DNA of 64,000 nt from Corynebacterium suicordis DSM 45110 (GCF_015351405.1 NZ_JADKMY010000001.1:620001-684000); one strand, 5' to 3'; positions 1-12,555 are shown, numbered from the stretch's first letter. The notes: generated by a model from the sequence alone, not told the origin. Made by a program: numbers and translations.

Positions 1-615
1 GCCAACCTCTCCGGTGAACACGTGGATGTGTGCGGAGTGGTCCGTTCCGCCCTGCGACAGGTACGCGCCATTGCCGATGAGATTGGCACCAGCTTCAACG
101 TGAACCTGCCGGAGGAACCCGTGCTGGTGGAGATCGATTCCCGCCGCGTGGAGCGCATCCTGCGTAACCTGCTGGCCAACGCGGTGGATCACTCCGAGGG
201 CAACCCCATTGATGTGAACCTGGCCGTTGGCACCGAGGCTCTCGCCATCACAGTGGTGGACCGCGGCGTGGGTCTGAAAACCGGTGAAGAGGAGATGGTG
301 TTCAATCGTTTCTGGCGCTCGGACCCCTCCAGAGAGCGTCGCACTGGCGGCACTGGCCTGGGTCTGGCAATCGCCCGCGAAGATGCGGAATTGCACGGCG
401 GCAGGCTGGAAGCCATCGGCGAATTGGGGGTCGGAGCCTGCTTCCGCCTCACCCTGCCATTGGTGCGGGGAACCACCGTGCGCAATTCACCACTGCCGCT
501 GGCGGTGACCGATGCGGAAGTGAATCCCGCAGATACTTCGGGTGATGATGAGATCGACGCGGGTGGCGTCGAAATCAAACAGGTCCCCGAAGATTATGGA
601 AAGGACGAGGCATGA
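1..615 (+). CDS. mtrB: Sensor histidine kinase MtrB, C-terminal part (cut by window edge)
   Basis: Partial gene; the reading frame is open from base 1. The visible ~204 codons hold the HATPase_c (ATP-binding) domain: an N box ([13 protein letters not shown]), a G1 box (DRGVGL), an F box (VFNRFWRSD) and a G2 box ([10 protein letters not shown]), followed by an acidic C-terminal tail of ~45 residues. The sensor, HAMP and phospho-acceptor His regions lie outside the window. The identification as MtrB rests on lpqB following with an ATGA overlap, the conserved mtrA-mtrB-lpqB operon of Actinobacteria. From family knowledge, MtrB phosphorylates MtrA, which controls cell-wall hydrolase and osmoregulatory genes; an M23 hydrolase in this window (50400-51146) carries candidate MtrA-type repeats upstream. 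Confidence 0.9.
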   Translation, partial: ANLSGEHVDVCGVVRSALRQVRAIADEIGTSFNVNLPEEPVLVEIDSRRVERILRNLLANAVDHSEGNPIDVNLAVGTEALAITVVDRGVGLKTGEEEMVFNRFWRSDPSRERRTGGTGLGLAIAREDAELHGGRLEAIGELGVGACFRLTLPLVRGTTVRNSPLPLAVTDAEVNPADTSGDDEIDAGGVEIKQVPEDYGKDEA

Positions 616-2348
616 ACCACGGGCGGCGGAAGCATTTCCTAGCGGTCACAGCGGCGGTGAGTTCTGCCACGTTACTGGCCGGATGTACCACGCTGCCGGG
701 TGAATCTTCGCCGGGTGTGGTGAGTTCGTATTCCAACACGCCTGCCATGAAGGAAGTCCCGGAGCCGACCCCGGATAATCCCTCGGACCTCATGCTGCGT
801 GATTTCTTCTCTGCCAGTGCACACCCGTTGTCTAACCACGAGGCGGCGCGAAAGTTCCTCACCGCGGATGCCAACAAGAACTGGCAGGCGAAAAACGAGC
901 TGTTCATTCTGGACAACATGGAAATCGCCTCCGAGGGGGTCTCGGGGGAAGACAAGATCACCTACAAGGTGCGGGGAAACCTCATCGGCAGCGTGGGAGT
1001 GGGCGGAACGTATACGCCCCTGTTCACCGGTTATGAAACCACCTATGACCTGCAAAGGGAAAACGGTCAGTGGCGGGTGAGCAATCTTCCGGGAGCGGTG
1101 ATCGTGGACCGCGCGGACTTCACTACTGCCTACCAGCCGCGCACCATCTACTTCTCGGATCTGGCGGGGCAAACCCTGGTGCCGGATCGTCGGTGGATCT
1201 ACACGCAGCAGCAATCGCTGGGTGCTTCGCTGGTATCGCTGTTTGTGGAAGGTCCGCGGGAGGGCCTGTCCGGGGCGGTGCGCTCTCTGCTGCCGGATAA
1301 TGCCACGGCGCAGACGCATGACCTTGATGGCCGCGGAATCTCCGTGGAGTTTGCGGGGATCACGGGGCTCAAGCCAGCCGAGCGCGAACTCCTGGCCGCT
1401 CAGGTGGTGTGGATGCTGGCCGCCGCAGAGGTGCGGGGACCGTATCGGATCATGGCAGATGGAGTGCCGCTGTCCGAGAGTGTCGGGGAGAACTGGGGCG
1501 TGGATGATGTCTCCCGCTTTGATCCACGCGCGGAGGCGCAAACCCCGCTGCGCGCGATCATCGATGGCAACGTGGTGAACCTTTCCGATGACTCCGGTGC
1601 CGAACCCATTAACGGCTGGATCAACGCGCAGTACAACGAGTCCGCCAGCTACGCGCCACGGGGAGACCTGTTCGCACTGGTGACTGGCCGCGGGGATGAG
1701 CGACGCACGCTCCTCATGGGCGAGGCGAATGGCTCCCCACACAAGGCGCTGGATGCCAACACTTTGACCAGGCCGGCATGGTCCGCCAACGCGGAATCGC
1801 TGTATGTGGTGGCTGACGGCCGGCAGTTGGTCCGCATGGATCTCCGACCGGATAATTCCGCTGAGCGGGTGGATGTGAACATGGATGAGGTCAAGGAGCT
1901 CGAAGATGATTCCGCCCGCATCAGTGTCTTCCGCGTCTCCCGCGACGGGGCGCGAGCAGTGCTGCTGATCAATGGCAGCGTGTACATCGCGGTGCTGAAG
2001 GTCAACGAGGATGGCCGCCCCGCCCTGGGTCCATTGGCACAGGTGGGTCACCAGATTGGCGATACCGCCATCAGCGCTGATTGGGCACCGGAAGGCGGGT
2101 TGCTGGTGGGCACGCGAGCTCCGGATAGCCCGCTGTGGAGCGTGGCCGTGGATGGCTCCAGTGCTTCTTCCATCCCCGCGCGGAATCTCTCCGCACCAGT
2201 GGTGGCCGTGGCTGCCAATTCCACCCACATGTACGCCACCGATGCACGCGCGTTGATGCAGCTGGATAATTCCACGTCAGACATGGATTTCTGGCGCGAA
2301 GTGCCACCCGTGCGAGGACAACGGGCAGCACCAATCCTCACCCAGTAG
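612..2348 (+). CDS. lpqB: Lipoprotein LpqB, accessory to the MtrAB two-component system
   Basis: A 578-residue exported lipoprotein. The N-terminus has a positively charged stretch (RRK), a hydrophobic core and a lipobox LLAGC with the lipidated Cys at residue 25. A GerMN-type segment lies at about 195-300 ([18 protein letters not shown]) and the C-terminal half looks like a beta-propeller-type repeat region, the known LpqB domain order. The start overlaps the mtrB stop by 4 bases (ATGA), so it is translationally coupled. Family knowledge: LpqB interacts with the extracellular domain of MtrB and modulates its activity. Length is typical of the family. Confidence 0.95.
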   Translation: MNHGRRKHFLAVTAAVSSATLLAGCTTLPGESSPGVVSSYSNTPAMKEVPEPTPDNPSDLMLRDFFSASAHPLSNHEAARKFLTADANKNWQAKNELFILDNMEIASEGVSGEDKITYKVRGNLIGSVGVGGTYTPLFTGYETTYDLQRENGQWRVSNLPGAVIVDRADFTTAYQPRTIYFSDLAGQTLVPDRRWIYTQQQSLGASLVSLFVEGPREGLSGAVRSLLPDNATAQTHDLDGRGISVEFAGITGLKPAERELLAAQVVWMLAAAEVRGPYRIMADGVPLSESVGENWGVDDVSRFDPRAEAQTPLRAIIDGNVVNLSDDSGAEPINGWINAQYNESASYAPRGDLFALVTGRGDERRTLLMGEANGSPHKALDANTLTRPAWSANAESLYVVADGRQLVRMDLRPDNSAERVDVNMDEVKELEDDSARISVFRVSRDGARAVLLINGSVYIAVLKVNEDGRPALGPLAQVGHQIGDTAISADWAPEGGLLVGTRAPDSPLWSVAVDGSSASSIPARNLSAPVVAVAANSTHMYATDARALMQLDNSTSDMDFWREVPPVRGQRAAPILTQ

Positions 2349-2401
2349 CTAGGCTGAGCAGCGGGGGAATCTGAGTCAGGTCGAGTTTTCTTGGGGGAGC
2401 T

Positions 2402-3196
2402 GTGGGGAGCATCTCGGGGGCAAGAAGCGGTGGCATCGGTGATGGCGCGCGGCAGTTGGCGCGAGCCGCGAGCGGGTTGGTGTGGCCCGCGGATTGCCTG
2501 TGCTGTGGGCGCGTGGTCAGCCCGGAGACCGAACTGCCCGCTGCCGGTTGGGGAGTGGGGGATCAACTCTGTGCCGATTGCGGTGCGCAATTGCAGCGCC
2601 CCTGGGTGCGCGCGGAGCCGCCCGTCTCCGTGCTCCCTGTGTTTGCCGCGGGGGCGTACGGCGGGCCGCGCCGGGCGTTGATCATTGCGCTCAAGGAACG
2701 TTTACGCCCCATGGCCTTTCACGTGGCAGCCCGGGTGTTGGAGGCCGGCGTGATGCACTTGGTGAGGCAGGGGAGCGTGCCGGATCCGCAATGGGGCCAG
2801 GTGGTTTTGCTTCCAGCTCCTTCCCGACGCAACGCCGCCCGCGCCCGCGGTGGAGACGTGGTGAGCCGGATATGTCACCTGGTGGCAGCCCGACACCCGG
2901 GAATAGTGGTGGTGGATGTGGCATACCTGGATGATGCGGCGGCGGATTCCGTCGGTTTGAATCGGGCGCAGCGCAGGGCGAATGTGTCAGCGAATCTCCG
3001 CGTGGACAAGTCCGAGCTGCACAAGCTGCGGCGACTCTTGCGCGCGGAACATCAGGCGGGTGCGCGGGGGCTGCCAACCCAGGTGCTCATCGTGGATGAT
3101 GTGTGCACCACGGGAGCCACGCTCAGCCAATTCGCCACGGTGTTGCGGGGCCGGGGAGTGGTGGTGAACGCGGCTCTTGTCCTGGCTGCTGCGTGA
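2402..3196 (+). CDS. ComF family phosphoribosyltransferase
   Basis: 264 residues with a GTG start preceded closely by GGGGGAG. Two CxxC pairs at the N-terminus (C32-C35 and C57-C60) form the zinc-finger-like module of ComF proteins. The C-terminal PRPP-binding loop is clear at about 228-242 (VLIVDDVCTTGATL), the type I phosphoribosyltransferase signature. It lies between lpqB and hpf, its usual place in corynebacteria. ComF proteins relate to DNA uptake in competent bacteria, but in this lineage the substrate and role are not established. The family assignment is secure; a competence role is not. Confidence 0.88.
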   Translation: MGSISGARSGGIGDGARQLARAASGLVWPADCLCCGRVVSPETELPAAGWGVGDQLCADCGAQLQRPWVRAEPPVSVLPVFAAGAYGGPRRALIIALKERLRPMAFHVAARVLEAGVMHLVRQGSVPDPQWGQVVLLPAPSRRNAARARGGDVVSRICHLVAARHPGIVVVDVAYLDDAAADSVGLNRAQRRANVSANLRVDKSELHKLRRLLRAEHQAGARGLPTQVLIVDDVCTTGATLSQFATVLRGRGVVVNAALVLAAA

Positions 3197-3364
3197 TGGG
3201 TAACGCGCGGGGTTGGCCAGCCTGAGAATGCCCGTAAAAGTTAATAAAAGCGAAACCGTAGGTGAATAAAACCATCTAGTGTGGAGGGTGTACACGTTTC
3301 GTCGCCCCTACGGAGGGCACCCGGCCTTTCGCAAGAACGATGAACTCCATCTAGGAGGTTTCAC

Positions 3365-4081
3365 ATGTCGAATGCTCACCACTCACCGAGTGCAGATCAA
3401 CGTGAAGATCAGCGCGAAGGAACGCGGATGCCAGAAGCCGAAGTGCAGATCACTGGCCGCAACGTGGAGGTGCCCGAACACTTCGCGGAACGTGTGAACG
3501 CCAAGCTCGCCAAGATCGAGCGGCTTGACCCCACCTTGAATTTCTTCCACGTGGAGCTCAAGCATGAGCCCAATCCTCGCCGCGCCGATGAGTCCGACCG
3601 GATCCAGATCACGGCCACCGGCACCGGCCACATTGCCCGCGCGGAAGCCAAGGAAGATTCCTTCTACGCAGCGTTGGAGGTAGCGCTCGGCCGTCTGGAA
3701 CGCTCGTTGCGCAAGGTGAAGGCTCGACGCAAGATCGCGCGATCCGGCCACCGCGCCCCCATCTCCGTGGGAGAGGCCACCGCTGCGCTGGTGGACAACG
3801 GTGCAGAACCCGCCTCGAACCAGGGCAACACTGATGCCGGAGAGCAGGGCAAGTACGACGTGGATCCTTACGAGGATCAGTTCCGCCCAGGGCAGATCGT
3901 CCGTTCCAAGGAACACGTGGCCACCCCGATGAGCGTGGATGATGCCCTCAGTGAGATGGAGCTGGTGGGGCATGATTTCTACCTGTTCATCAATGAGGAG
4001 ACGAATCAGCCCTCCGTGGTTTACCGTCGTCACGCGTTTGACTACGGATTGATCGCTCTGCAGAACCAGCCTGCGCAGTAG
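3365..4081 (+). CDS. hpf: Long-form ribosome hibernation promoting factor
   Basis: 238 residues. The start is fixed by a strong AGGAGG at 3353-3358, although the conserved S30AE domain begins near residue 25 (EVQITGRNVEVPEHF) and an internal Met at residue 22 is possible. The S30AE domain (about 25-120) has the basic stretch RSLRKVKARRKIARSGH. A linker follows, then the C-terminal dimerisation domain (about 180-238, ending in DFYLFINEETNQPSVVYRRHAFDYGLI). This two-domain form causes 100S ribosome dimers in stationary phase and stress. It sits upstream of secA, as in other corynebacteria. Confidence 0.93.
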   Translation: MSNAHHSPSADQREDQREGTRMPEAEVQITGRNVEVPEHFAERVNAKLAKIERLDPTLNFFHVELKHEPNPRRADESDRIQITATGTGHIARAEAKEDSFYAALEVALGRLERSLRKVKARRKIARSGHRAPISVGEATAALVDNGAEPASNQGNTDAGEQGKYDVDPYEDQFRPGQIVRSKEHVATPMSVDDALSEMELVGHDFYLFINEETNQPSVVYRRHAFDYGLIALQNQPAQ

Positions 4082-4287
4082 CTACCGGTTGGCGGTTCAG
4101 CCGCGTCCTGCCTTGCGTCCTACCTTGGAATACCCTTCGAAAACGCCTCCGCCCCTCCCCGCGTGGCGGGGGCTAGGGGTAGGATAGAGATTTGTTTCCG
4201 GCCACCCTGATGGGTGGCTTGCCGAAGATGGTTCGCCAGTTACGTGGCTGAGCCTCTTAAATCTCCAAACAGAAGGACAACTAGGAC
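4082..4287 (+). promoter_or_regulatory. hpf-secA intergenic region with two inverted repeats and a candidate secA promoter
   Basis: 206 bases without a gene. A GC-rich inverted repeat (CCCCGC-gtg-GCGGGG, 4157-4171) lacks a T-run and may act as a weak terminator for hpf. TAGGAT at 4180-4185 fits the corynebacterial -10 pattern (TAnnnT). A second perfect 7-bp hairpin (GCCACCC-tgat-GGGTGGC, 4201-4218) would lie in the secA leader. A SecM- or arrest-type leader peptide is not apparent. Confidence 0.4.
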
Positions 4288-6888
<2,601 letters not shown>

Positions 6889-6900
6889 CCTCTAGCTCGT

Positions 6901-7401
6901 TCAGATGATCTGCAGGGTCTCCATCCTCCACTGATTCACGTTGGCGGGTGGGGGCCCATTTCTGCGCGGTACCCGCCCCATGCGCATGGTCCCCGCGATC
7001 GCCCTGACCCGGCCACCGATCACCGCTGCGGCGCAAAAGCGCACCGTGGGGCCGGAGGACTTCTGAATGTGCAGCGTCTTTATTTTCGACGCCACCACCG
7101 ATCCCTGCCCCGGGCCCTTGGCATGAGCCAAACGCTGATGCTTGCCCAGCTGTGCCAACAGGTCTGGGTGGAAAGGGCCGTTCTTGAGAGAACGCGGGGA
7201 ACGCCTCCCATCCACGGCCTCCAGCCACATCACCAGTAACCGGCCCAGCACTTCCCGGGGTGGGGCGGAGGGCAGTATCGCTGGGGGAGGGGTGTTGCTC
7301 ACCTGCACGCGTTCCGGGGCGGGCAACAGCTCTGCGGGCGAGAATGCCCGCCCGCTGGGCCGCTTGAGGTAGATATAGCCAGGTAAAGCGTGCAGTGCCA
7401 T
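6901..7401 (-). CDS. Rv3235-family protein (DUF6459-like)
   Basis: About 166 residues from an ATG at 7401, chosen because GGGGGA lies 8 bases upstream; the frame stays open to 7482. The core matches the small actinobacterial Rv3235-like family: an LLVMWLEAVDGRR segment, then a beta-rich end with VRFCAAAVIGGRVRAIAGTMRM. The N-terminal third is Pro/Ala-rich. Function is unknown. It is convergent with secA, close to the Rv3235-Rv3240c order of M. tuberculosis. No signal peptide or membrane helix is visible, so it is probably cytoplasmic. Confidence 0.7.
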   Translation of the reverse strand: MALHALPGYIYLKRPSGRAFSPAELLPAPERVQVSNTPPPAILPSAPPREVLGRLLVMWLEAVDGRRSPRSLKNGPFHPDLLAQLGKHQRLAHAKGPGQGSVVASKIKTLHIQKSSGPTVRFCAAAVIGGRVRAIAGTMRMGRVPRRNGPPPANVNQWRMETLQII

Positions 7402-7483
7402 GGTGATATCCCCCGTTTGAATCCCCCACATGAATTCCCCGTTCGTCGTCCCACTATAGCCGCGAACTGCGGGGAGTGGCACA

Positions 7484-7903
7484 ATGAAAGTTATGCGTGG
7501 ATTAGTAGTGGATTATTGCGGAGTGTTGGACGGTGCGGAAGAAGATCGTCGCCGGTGGCGGAAAGTCTTGACCGCGGCCAAGGAGGATGGGATCTCAACC
7601 GCCATCCTGTCTAATGACAACGGTGGCCCCGGAGCAGCGCAGATCCGTGCGTGGCAAGAGCAGGGCTACGTGGATGACGTGATCCTCTCCGGCGAGGTGG
7701 GCGCGGAAAAGCCCAGCGAGGAAATCTTTGAGATCGTCGCGGATCGCTTGGATCTGTCCGTGAAGGATCTGGTTCTGGTGGATGATTCCATCCTGAACAT
7801 CCGCGGCGCCGTGGATGCGGGCATGATCGGTATTTTCTACCAGCAGTTTGATCGCGCCATCGTGGAAATCACCGGCGTGCTTGAACTGGAGGGTGAATAC
7901 TAG
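7484..7903 (+). CDS. Small HAD-superfamily protein with altered motif I
   Basis: 139 residues; ATG with GGGGAG 8 bases upstream. HAD motifs are recognisable: motif I VDYCGVLD (nucleophile D10, but the usual second Asp at +2 is Cys12), motif II LSN, motif III Lys (EKPSEEIF) and motif IV VDDS. There is no room for a cap domain. Loss of the second Asp removes the general acid/base of phosphatases, so it may be a non-phosphatase HAD or catalytically weak. It is translationally coupled to the next gene (1-base overlap TAGTG) and diverges from the Rv3235-like gene. Confidence 0.75.
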   Translation: MKVMRGLVVDYCGVLDGAEEDRRRWRKVLTAAKEDGISTAILSNDNGGPGAAQIRAWQEQGYVDDVILSGEVGAEKPSEEIFEIVADRLDLSVKDLVLVDDSILNIRGAVDAGMIGIFYQQFDRAIVEITGVLELEGEY

Positions 7904-8415
7904 TGACCCTGCGCGTCTATATCCCCGCCACGTTTGACCTGCTGCGCACGCTCGCGGAGGAGGGTCAGATGCCCATCCGTTCTGGCGTCGGGTTTGCTCT
8001 GACCCCAGCGGTGCGCGATTTCTACACCGAAGGCGATGATGAGGAAATGGCCTACATGGCCTTCCTCGATGCTGCGCGCGCGTCTCTGCGCCTGCTGACC
8101 ATCGGTGATGAGCAGCGTTTCCCACACCGTCGCGTGGTGATCAGCGCGGATATGGAAGAAAGCGCAGTTGCCTTTTCCCCGGAAGACGGGGAATCAGTGG
8201 TCCGTCTCTCACCGGCTCTCGTGACAACCCAGAACTTGGCCGCCATCCATGTGGATGATGAAGATGCCGAGCCCGCTACGACGGCCGCGATCGAGGTCAT
8301 CGATGAGGCCGATCTGGGTTCCGAAGAGGCCGAGCTCACCCTGGGCGACTGCGAAGACAACTTCATGAGCTGGTACGACTCCCAGGAGCTGCCTTTCTTG
8401 GTGGATCTGCTCTAG
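7903..8415 (+). CDS. DUF6912 family protein
   Basis: 170 residues with a GTG start that overlaps the stop of the HAD gene by one base. The N-terminus (LRVYIPATFDLLRTL) and the segment DEEMAYMAFLDAARASLRLL match the small actinobacterial DUF6912 family found next to secA and aroA. The C-terminus is acidic. No catalytic motif, signal peptide or membrane segment is visible, and function is unknown. The coupled arrangement suggests co-expression with the HAD protein. It is convergent with rsgA, separated by only 6 bases. Confidence 0.72.
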   Translation: MTLRVYIPATFDLLRTLAEEGQMPIRSGVGFALTPAVRDFYTEGDDEEMAYMAFLDAARASLRLLTIGDEQRFPHRRVVISADMEESAVAFSPEDGESVVRLSPALVTTQNLAAIHVDDEDAEPATTAAIEVIDEADLGSEEAELTLGDCEDNFMSWYDSQELPFLVDLL

Positions 8416-8421
8416 AGCTCC

Positions 8422-9423
8422 TTAAAGCTCCCACTCGTTGTTGGTGCGCAATGCCACCAGCAACAGTCGAACCGCTTCTACGCGCCGAGCGCTGGCACCT
8501 TCCAGCGAATCCAGCGCGCATTCCGGGTCAGCCGGTGGCCCCATGTGGGTGCATCCACGCGGGCAGTCTTCGACCACCGCGCGCAAGTCTTCGAACACGC
8601 CCACGATGGTATCCGGGTGCACATGCGCCAGCCCGAAGCTGCGGATGCCTGGCGTATCAATGATCCAGCCGCCTCCCTCCAGGGGCAGCGCCACTGACTG
8701 GGTGGAGGTGTGCCGTCCTTTTCCGACGCCAGACACCTCGCCCGTCTCACGCATCGCGGTGGGGATGAGGCGGTTGACCAGCGTGGATTTGCCCACGCCA
8801 GAGTGCCCCACGAACGCCGTCACCTTATCGGCGGTTAGTTCTTGGACGGCGTCCAATGGCTCGGAAACTCCTGCCAGCACAACTTCTACGTCCAGATCCC
8901 GGAATTCCGCCGCGAATTCGGAAGGGTCAGCGAGGTCGGATTTGGTGAGGCACAGGATTGGTTTCACTCCGCCCACGAAGGCGGCGATCAGCGCGCGCTC
9001 CACAAACCCAGCGCGGGGCGGTGGATCGGCCACCGCGGTGACGATGAACAGCTGGTCAGCATTGGCCACCACCACGCGCTCGTAGGGATCAGTGTCATCC
9101 GCGGTGCGTCGCAGCACGCTGGAGCGCTCCTCGAGCTTCACGATGCGCGCCAGCGTGTCCTTCTTGCCGGAGGTGTCACCGACGATGCCCACGCGATCAC
9201 CCACCACGATGGCAGTGCGTCCCAGCTCTCGCGCGCGCATGCTGGTCACCTGGATACCGGTGCTGTCCAGCACGACTCCCCAGCGCCCGCGGTCTTTGCT
9301 CACCACCATGCCGAATTCGGCATCTTCGTGTTCCGGCCGATCCTTGGTGCGCGGCCGGGAGCTCTTGGAGGGGCGGAAGCGGATGTCGCTTTCGTCCCAG
9401 TTCCGCTGTCCGCGTCTAGCCAT
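8422..9423 (-). CDS. rsgA: Ribosome small-subunit-dependent GTPase A (RsgA/YjeQ)
   Basis: 333 residues: an N-terminal OB-fold region, then a circularly permuted GTPase domain with G4 (LTKSDL), G1/P-loop [12 protein letters not shown] and G3 DTPG ([11 protein letters not shown]). The C-terminal zinc region holds the Cys/His cluster ([17 protein letters not shown]). RsgA assists late maturation of the 30S subunit and hydrolyses GTP on ribosome binding. It overlaps the aroA end by 8 bases and is transcribed behind it. The aroA-rsgA pairing is standard in Corynebacterium. Confidence 0.95.
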   Translation of the reverse strand: MARRGQRNWDESDIRFRPSKSSRPRTKDRPEHEDAEFGMVVSKDRGRWGVVLDSTGIQVTSMRARELGRTAIVVGDRVGIVGDTSGKKDTLARIVKLEERSSVLRRTADDTDPYERVVVANADQLFIVTAVADPPPRAGFVERALIAAFVGGVKPILCLTKSDLADPSEFAAEFRDLDVEVVLAGVSEPLDAVQELTADKVTAFVGHSGVGKSTLVNRLIPTAMRETGEVSGVGKGRHTSTQSVALPLEGGGWIIDTPGIRSFGLAHVHPDTIVGVFEDLRAVVEDCPRGCTHMGPPADPECALDSLEGASARRVEAVRLLLVALRTNNEWEL

Positions 9424-10711
9424 TCAGCTCTCCCGCGCCGCCGAGCATGTCCGTCCAATAATCACGGAAACCGGGGAGGGTCTTGGACGTGGTTTCGATG
9501 TTTTCCACCTCGATGCCGGGAATGACCAGTCCCAGAATGGCACCTGCGGTTGCCATGCGGTGATCCTCGTAGGATTCCCAACGCCCGCCATGGAGAGGCC
9601 GGGGCTCGATCATCAATCCATCCTCGGTTTCGCGCACGTCGCCACCCAGCGCGTTGATGTTCGCGGCCAGTGCTGCCAGACGGTTGGTCTCGTGTCCGCG
9701 CAGGTGGGCAATGCCGTAGAGGTGCGAGGGGCTGTCCGCGAGTGCGGCCAGGGCCACGATGGTGGGGGTGAGCTCTCCGATGTCATGCAGGTCCCACGTG
9801 ATTCCGCGCAGTGGACCGTCTGCCGTGACTTCGAGGCTGCGCGAATCCGCGTGGAAGATGGCTTCTGCACCCATGTCCCGCAGGATCTCGCGGAATTGAT
9901 CACCCGGCTGGTCGGTGGTCTGTGGCCAGTGCAGGACGCGCACGTTGCCACGGGTGACCGCAGCTGCTGCCATGAACGGGGTGGCGTTGGAGAGATCCGG
10001 TTCCACGTGCCAGGTGCGGCCAGCGATGCTGCCGGGGTAGACGGTCCACTGATTGAACTCCACGTCCACTTCCACACCCGCCTCGCGCAGCATGGACACG
10101 GTCATCTCCACGTGGGGCTGGGAAGGCAACGCCGTGCCTTCGTGAATGACCCGCACGCCCTGAGCGAATTTGGGGCTGGCCAGCAAGAGCCCGGAGACGA
10201 ACTGTGAGGAAGCGCTGGCATCGATGCGAACTTCACCACCGGGAACTCCACCGCGTCCATGAACCAGGAAAGGCAGTCCCTTGTGCCCGCATGGGTACTC
10301 CAAGTCCGCGCCCAGCGCCTCAAGGGATTCCAGCGTGGTGGACATGGGGCGCTTGCGCGCAGCCTGGTCGCCATCGAACTCCACCGTTCCACCTGCCAGC
10401 ATCGCCACGGGTGGGACAAAGCGCATGACGGTTCCTGCGAGCCCGCAATCCACGCTCCCGCCCGAGAGCTGGATCGCCGGCTGCACGCGCAGGGTGGTGC
10501 CGTCCTCGGTGATGGAAGTGCCAAAAGCTCGCAGCGCGTCCATCATCAGGTGGGTATCGCGGCTGAGCAGCGCACCTTCAATGACAGAGGGGCCATCGGC
10601 CAGCGCAGCCAGAATCAAAGCCCGGTTGGTGATGGACTTCGAACCGGGAATCGAGACGGTGGCCACGACCGGAGAATCGGCAGTGGGGGCGGACCACAGT
10701 TGTTCAGACAT
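9416..10711 (-). CDS. aroA: 3-phosphoshikimate 1-carboxyvinyltransferase (EPSP synthase)
   Basis: About 431 residues from the ATG at 10711 ([10 protein letters not shown]). Longer starts at 10720 or 10756 are possible and no upstream SD is decisive. It has the EPSP synthase motifs [17 protein letters not shown] at the N-terminus (shikimate-3-phosphate binding), the glyphosate-loop equivalent [10 protein letters not shown], and [11 protein letters not shown] near the C-terminus with the conserved Glu-Asp-His-Arg. It catalyses the sixth step of chorismate synthesis from PEP and shikimate 3-phosphate. A chorismate mutase that uses the product lies at 47160 in the same window. It diverges from the SRAP gene by about 70 bases. 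Confidence 0.95.
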   Translation of the reverse strand: MSEQLWSAPTADSPVVATVSIPGSKSITNRALILAALADGPSVIEGALLSRDTHLMMDALRAFGTSITEDGTTLRVQPAIQLSGGSVDCGLAGTVMRFVPPVAMLAGGTVEFDGDQAARKRPMSTTLESLEALGADLEYPCGHKGLPFLVHGRGGVPGGEVRIDASASSQFVSGLLLASPKFAQGVRVIHEGTALPSQPHVEMTVSMLREAGVEVDVEFNQWTVYPGSIAGRTWHVEPDLSNATPFMAAAAVTRGNVRVLHWPQTTDQPGDQFREILRDMGAEAIFHADSRSLEVTADGPLRGITWDLHDIGELTPTIVALAALADSPSHLYGIAHLRGHETNRLAALAANINALGGDVRETEDGLMIEPRPLHGGRWESYEDHRMATAGAILGLVIPGIEVENIETTSKTLPGFRDYWTDMLGGAGELNG

Positions 10712-10782
10712 GCCTTCCATTGTGGCACCAAAACCCTCGGAAGAGTCACTGGGCACAGCGGAAAACCGCCATAATGGGTGAT

Positions 10783-11505
10783 ATGTGTGGCAGATATGTA
10801 CTTTTCAGTGCTCAGGAGCAGATCATCGATGCCGTGAAGCGAGCCACGGGAGCCGAGCAGGTCGATGATGTGGCTGCGCGCATGGAGGGCGTGGGGCCGT
10901 ACCGGCCGAACTACAACATCGCCCCCACTCACCAGGTGCCCGTGGTGCGGGAATTCCGCGAGCGTCTGGCACTGGGTCCAGCGCAGTGGGGATATCCCCG
11001 TGGCCAAGGTGGAGCCCAAAGTGGCAGCCAGGGCAGCGGTGGTTCAGCGTCCGTCTTCAACGCCCGCGGGGAAACCGCGTTCTCCAAACCGCTGTTCAAA
11101 GGCAGCTCGCGGTGCCTGTTCGTGATGGACGGCTGGTATGAGTGGACAGGGCAAAAGGGTTCTAAGCAGCCGTGGTACACGCACCGCAAGGATGACAAAC
11201 CATTCGTGGTGGCGGGTCTGTGCAAGCCCTTTGGAAACCAGCTGCACGGCACCATCGTCACCGTGGACGCGGCGGAACCCCTGGAGTGGTTGCACCATCG
11301 CATGCCCCGGGTTCTGGAAGCCGAAGAGGCGATGGCGTGGTTGATGGCCCCAGAAACCGACGCCAAAGAGATGGCGCAACACGCGCCCAGCGAGGCAGCC
11401 ATCCAGGATTTGGCCACGCGAGCAGCTGATAAGTCGGTGGGTGGCGTCGGAAACAATGGACCTGAACTCATTGCGGGTGGAAAAGAAGAAGAAAAGGAAT
11501 ACTAG
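10783..11505 (+). CDS. SRAP family protein (YedK/HMCES-like)
   Basis: 240 residues. The start is set at the ATG immediately followed by TGT (MCGRYVLF), because the SRAP family uses Cys2 exposed after Met removal as the nucleophile that cross-links abasic sites in single-stranded DNA; upstream in-frame starts would bury it. Other family signatures are the N-P-N-Y-N-I-A-P-T region ([17 protein letters not shown]), the Glu-containing WYEW segment ([10 protein letters not shown]) and the late His motif LHHRMPRVL. It is predicted to shield abasic sites at replication forks. The end overlaps the sigH promoter region. Confidence 0.92.
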   Translation: MCGRYVLFSAQEQIIDAVKRATGAEQVDDVAARMEGVGPYRPNYNIAPTHQVPVVREFRERLALGPAQWGYPRGQGGAQSGSQGSGGSASVFNARGETAFSKPLFKGSSRCLFVMDGWYEWTGQKGSKQPWYTHRKDDKPFVVAGLCKPFGNQLHGTIVTVDAAEPLEWLHHRMPRVLEAEEAMAWLMAPETDAKEMAQHAPSEAAIQDLATRAADKSVGGVGNNGPELIAGGKEEEKEY

Positions 11506-11523
11506 GGGCAAACCCAGCGTTAA
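11496..11523 (+). promoter_or_regulatory. SigH-type autoregulatory promoter of sigH
   Basis: GGAAT at 11496-11500 and CGTTAA at 11518-11523 with exactly 18 bases between GGAAT and GTT. This matches the established SigH/SigR promoter form (GGAAT-N18-GTT) and lies 22 bases before the sigH start codon. It overlaps the last codons of the SRAP gene. Autoregulation of sigH is known in related species; here the site itself is seen in the sequence. Confidence 0.8.
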
Positions 11524-11545
11524 TCCGTTGGAGGGAAGGAGACAG

Positions 11546-12232
11546 ATGACCCCCACAGCATCGAAACGCACTGACGAGAGTCAGGCTGAGCTGCTGCAGC
11601 GCTTCGAAGCAGACGCGCTGCCACTGCTGGACCAGATGTACGGCGCCGCGTTACGCATGACGCGTAATCCGGCGGACGCGCAAGATCTGGTGCAGGACGT
11701 GTACATGAAGGCTTTTCAGGCCTTTTCCTCATTCCGGCCGGGGACCAACCTGAAAGCGTGGATGTACCGCATCCTGACCAACGCGTACATCAATAATTAC
11801 CGCAAGGCGCAGCGTCGGCCTTCTGAGGCTGCCGGCGAAGATGTGACGGATTGGCAGATGGCGGAGACGGCGTCGCACGATTCGGTGGGTCTGGAGTCCG
11901 CCGAGGTGGAAGCCCTGAAGAACATCCCCGACAAGCGAATCCAAGATGCTCTGATGGGGCTCGCCGAGGATTACCGCATGGTGGTTTATTACGCGGATGT
12001 GGAAGGGCTTCCCTACAAGGACATCGCGGAAATCATGGATACGCCCATCGGCACCGTGATGAGCCGGTTGCACCGTGGCCGTAAGCAGCTGCGCGTCAAG
12101 CTCAGGGATGTCGCCGCCGAGCACGGGATCACGGTGGACAAGCCCACAGCCGCACAGAACAGGGCGAAGAGCACGACGAAAAGCGCGGCGAATAGCACGG
12201 CGAAGAAAGCAAAATCAGAGGTGAAGGGATGA
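11546..12232 (+). CDS. sigH: ECF RNA polymerase sigma factor SigH
   Basis: 228 residues from the ATG at 11546, preceded by GGAGGGAAGGAG. Region 2 is at about 25-95 ([37 protein letters not shown]) and region 4 at about 140-195 ([27 protein letters not shown]). A Lys/Ala/Thr-rich C-terminal tail of ~30 residues is atypical but is low complexity only. It is followed with an ATGA overlap by the anti-sigma gene. SigH controls thiol-oxidative and heat stress genes (thioredoxin system, proteostasis). Identification rests on the sequence and on the sigH-rshA-bL37-whiB1 order. Confidence 0.95.
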   Translation: MTPTASKRTDESQAELLQRFEADALPLLDQMYGAALRMTRNPADAQDLVQDVYMKAFQAFSSFRPGTNLKAWMYRILTNAYINNYRKAQRRPSEAAGEDVTDWQMAETASHDSVGLESAEVEALKNIPDKRIQDALMGLAEDYRMVVYYADVEGLPYKDIAEIMDTPIGTVMSRLHRGRKQLRVKLRDVAAEHGITVDKPTAAQNRAKSTTKSAANSTAKKAKSEVKG

Positions 12233-12528
12233 GGAACAACCCGATGAATCCACAAGACGACAAACAGACGAACTGTCCGGGCTTGATCAACGCCATGTAC
12301 GGGGAAGTCAACGGCGAATGCATTGATGGCAACTGCGCCGAGACCCAGTTGAAGCTGATCCGGGAGCACGCGCGGGAATGCCCGCGCTGCCTCGAGCTTC
12401 TGGGCGCAGAGCAGGAAGTGCAGCAGCTGCTCCGGCAACGCTGCGGTGAGGAAGCCCCGGCGGAGCTGAAATCACGCATCGTGCAGGAACTGCGCGTGAG
12501 CTGCGTGGAAGTGCACTGGCGGGGTTAA
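12229..12528 (+). CDS. rshA: Zinc-associated anti-sigma factor RshA
   Basis: 99 residues with a 4-base overlap with sigH. It has the ZAS signature: Cys32 and the HARECPRC motif (His47-x3-Cys51-x2-Cys54). Such proteins bind SigH in the reduced state and release it when the cysteines form a disulfide. Two further cysteines near the C-terminus (QRC, VSC) are not part of the usual motif. A strong hairpin terminator follows 28 bases downstream, which closes the sigH-rshA operon. Confidence 0.93.
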   Translation: MRNNPMNPQDDKQTNCPGLINAMYGEVNGECIDGNCAETQLKLIREHARECPRCLELLGAEQEVQQLLRQRCGEEAPAELKSRIVQELRVSCVEVHWRG

Positions 12529-12555
12529 TCTCCGCTGGCACTGACAAGGTACGCG

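Noticed and set aside
10720-10782. Longer SRAP start upstream of MCGRY
   Set aside because: The family needs Cys at position 2; an extension would block the nucleophile.
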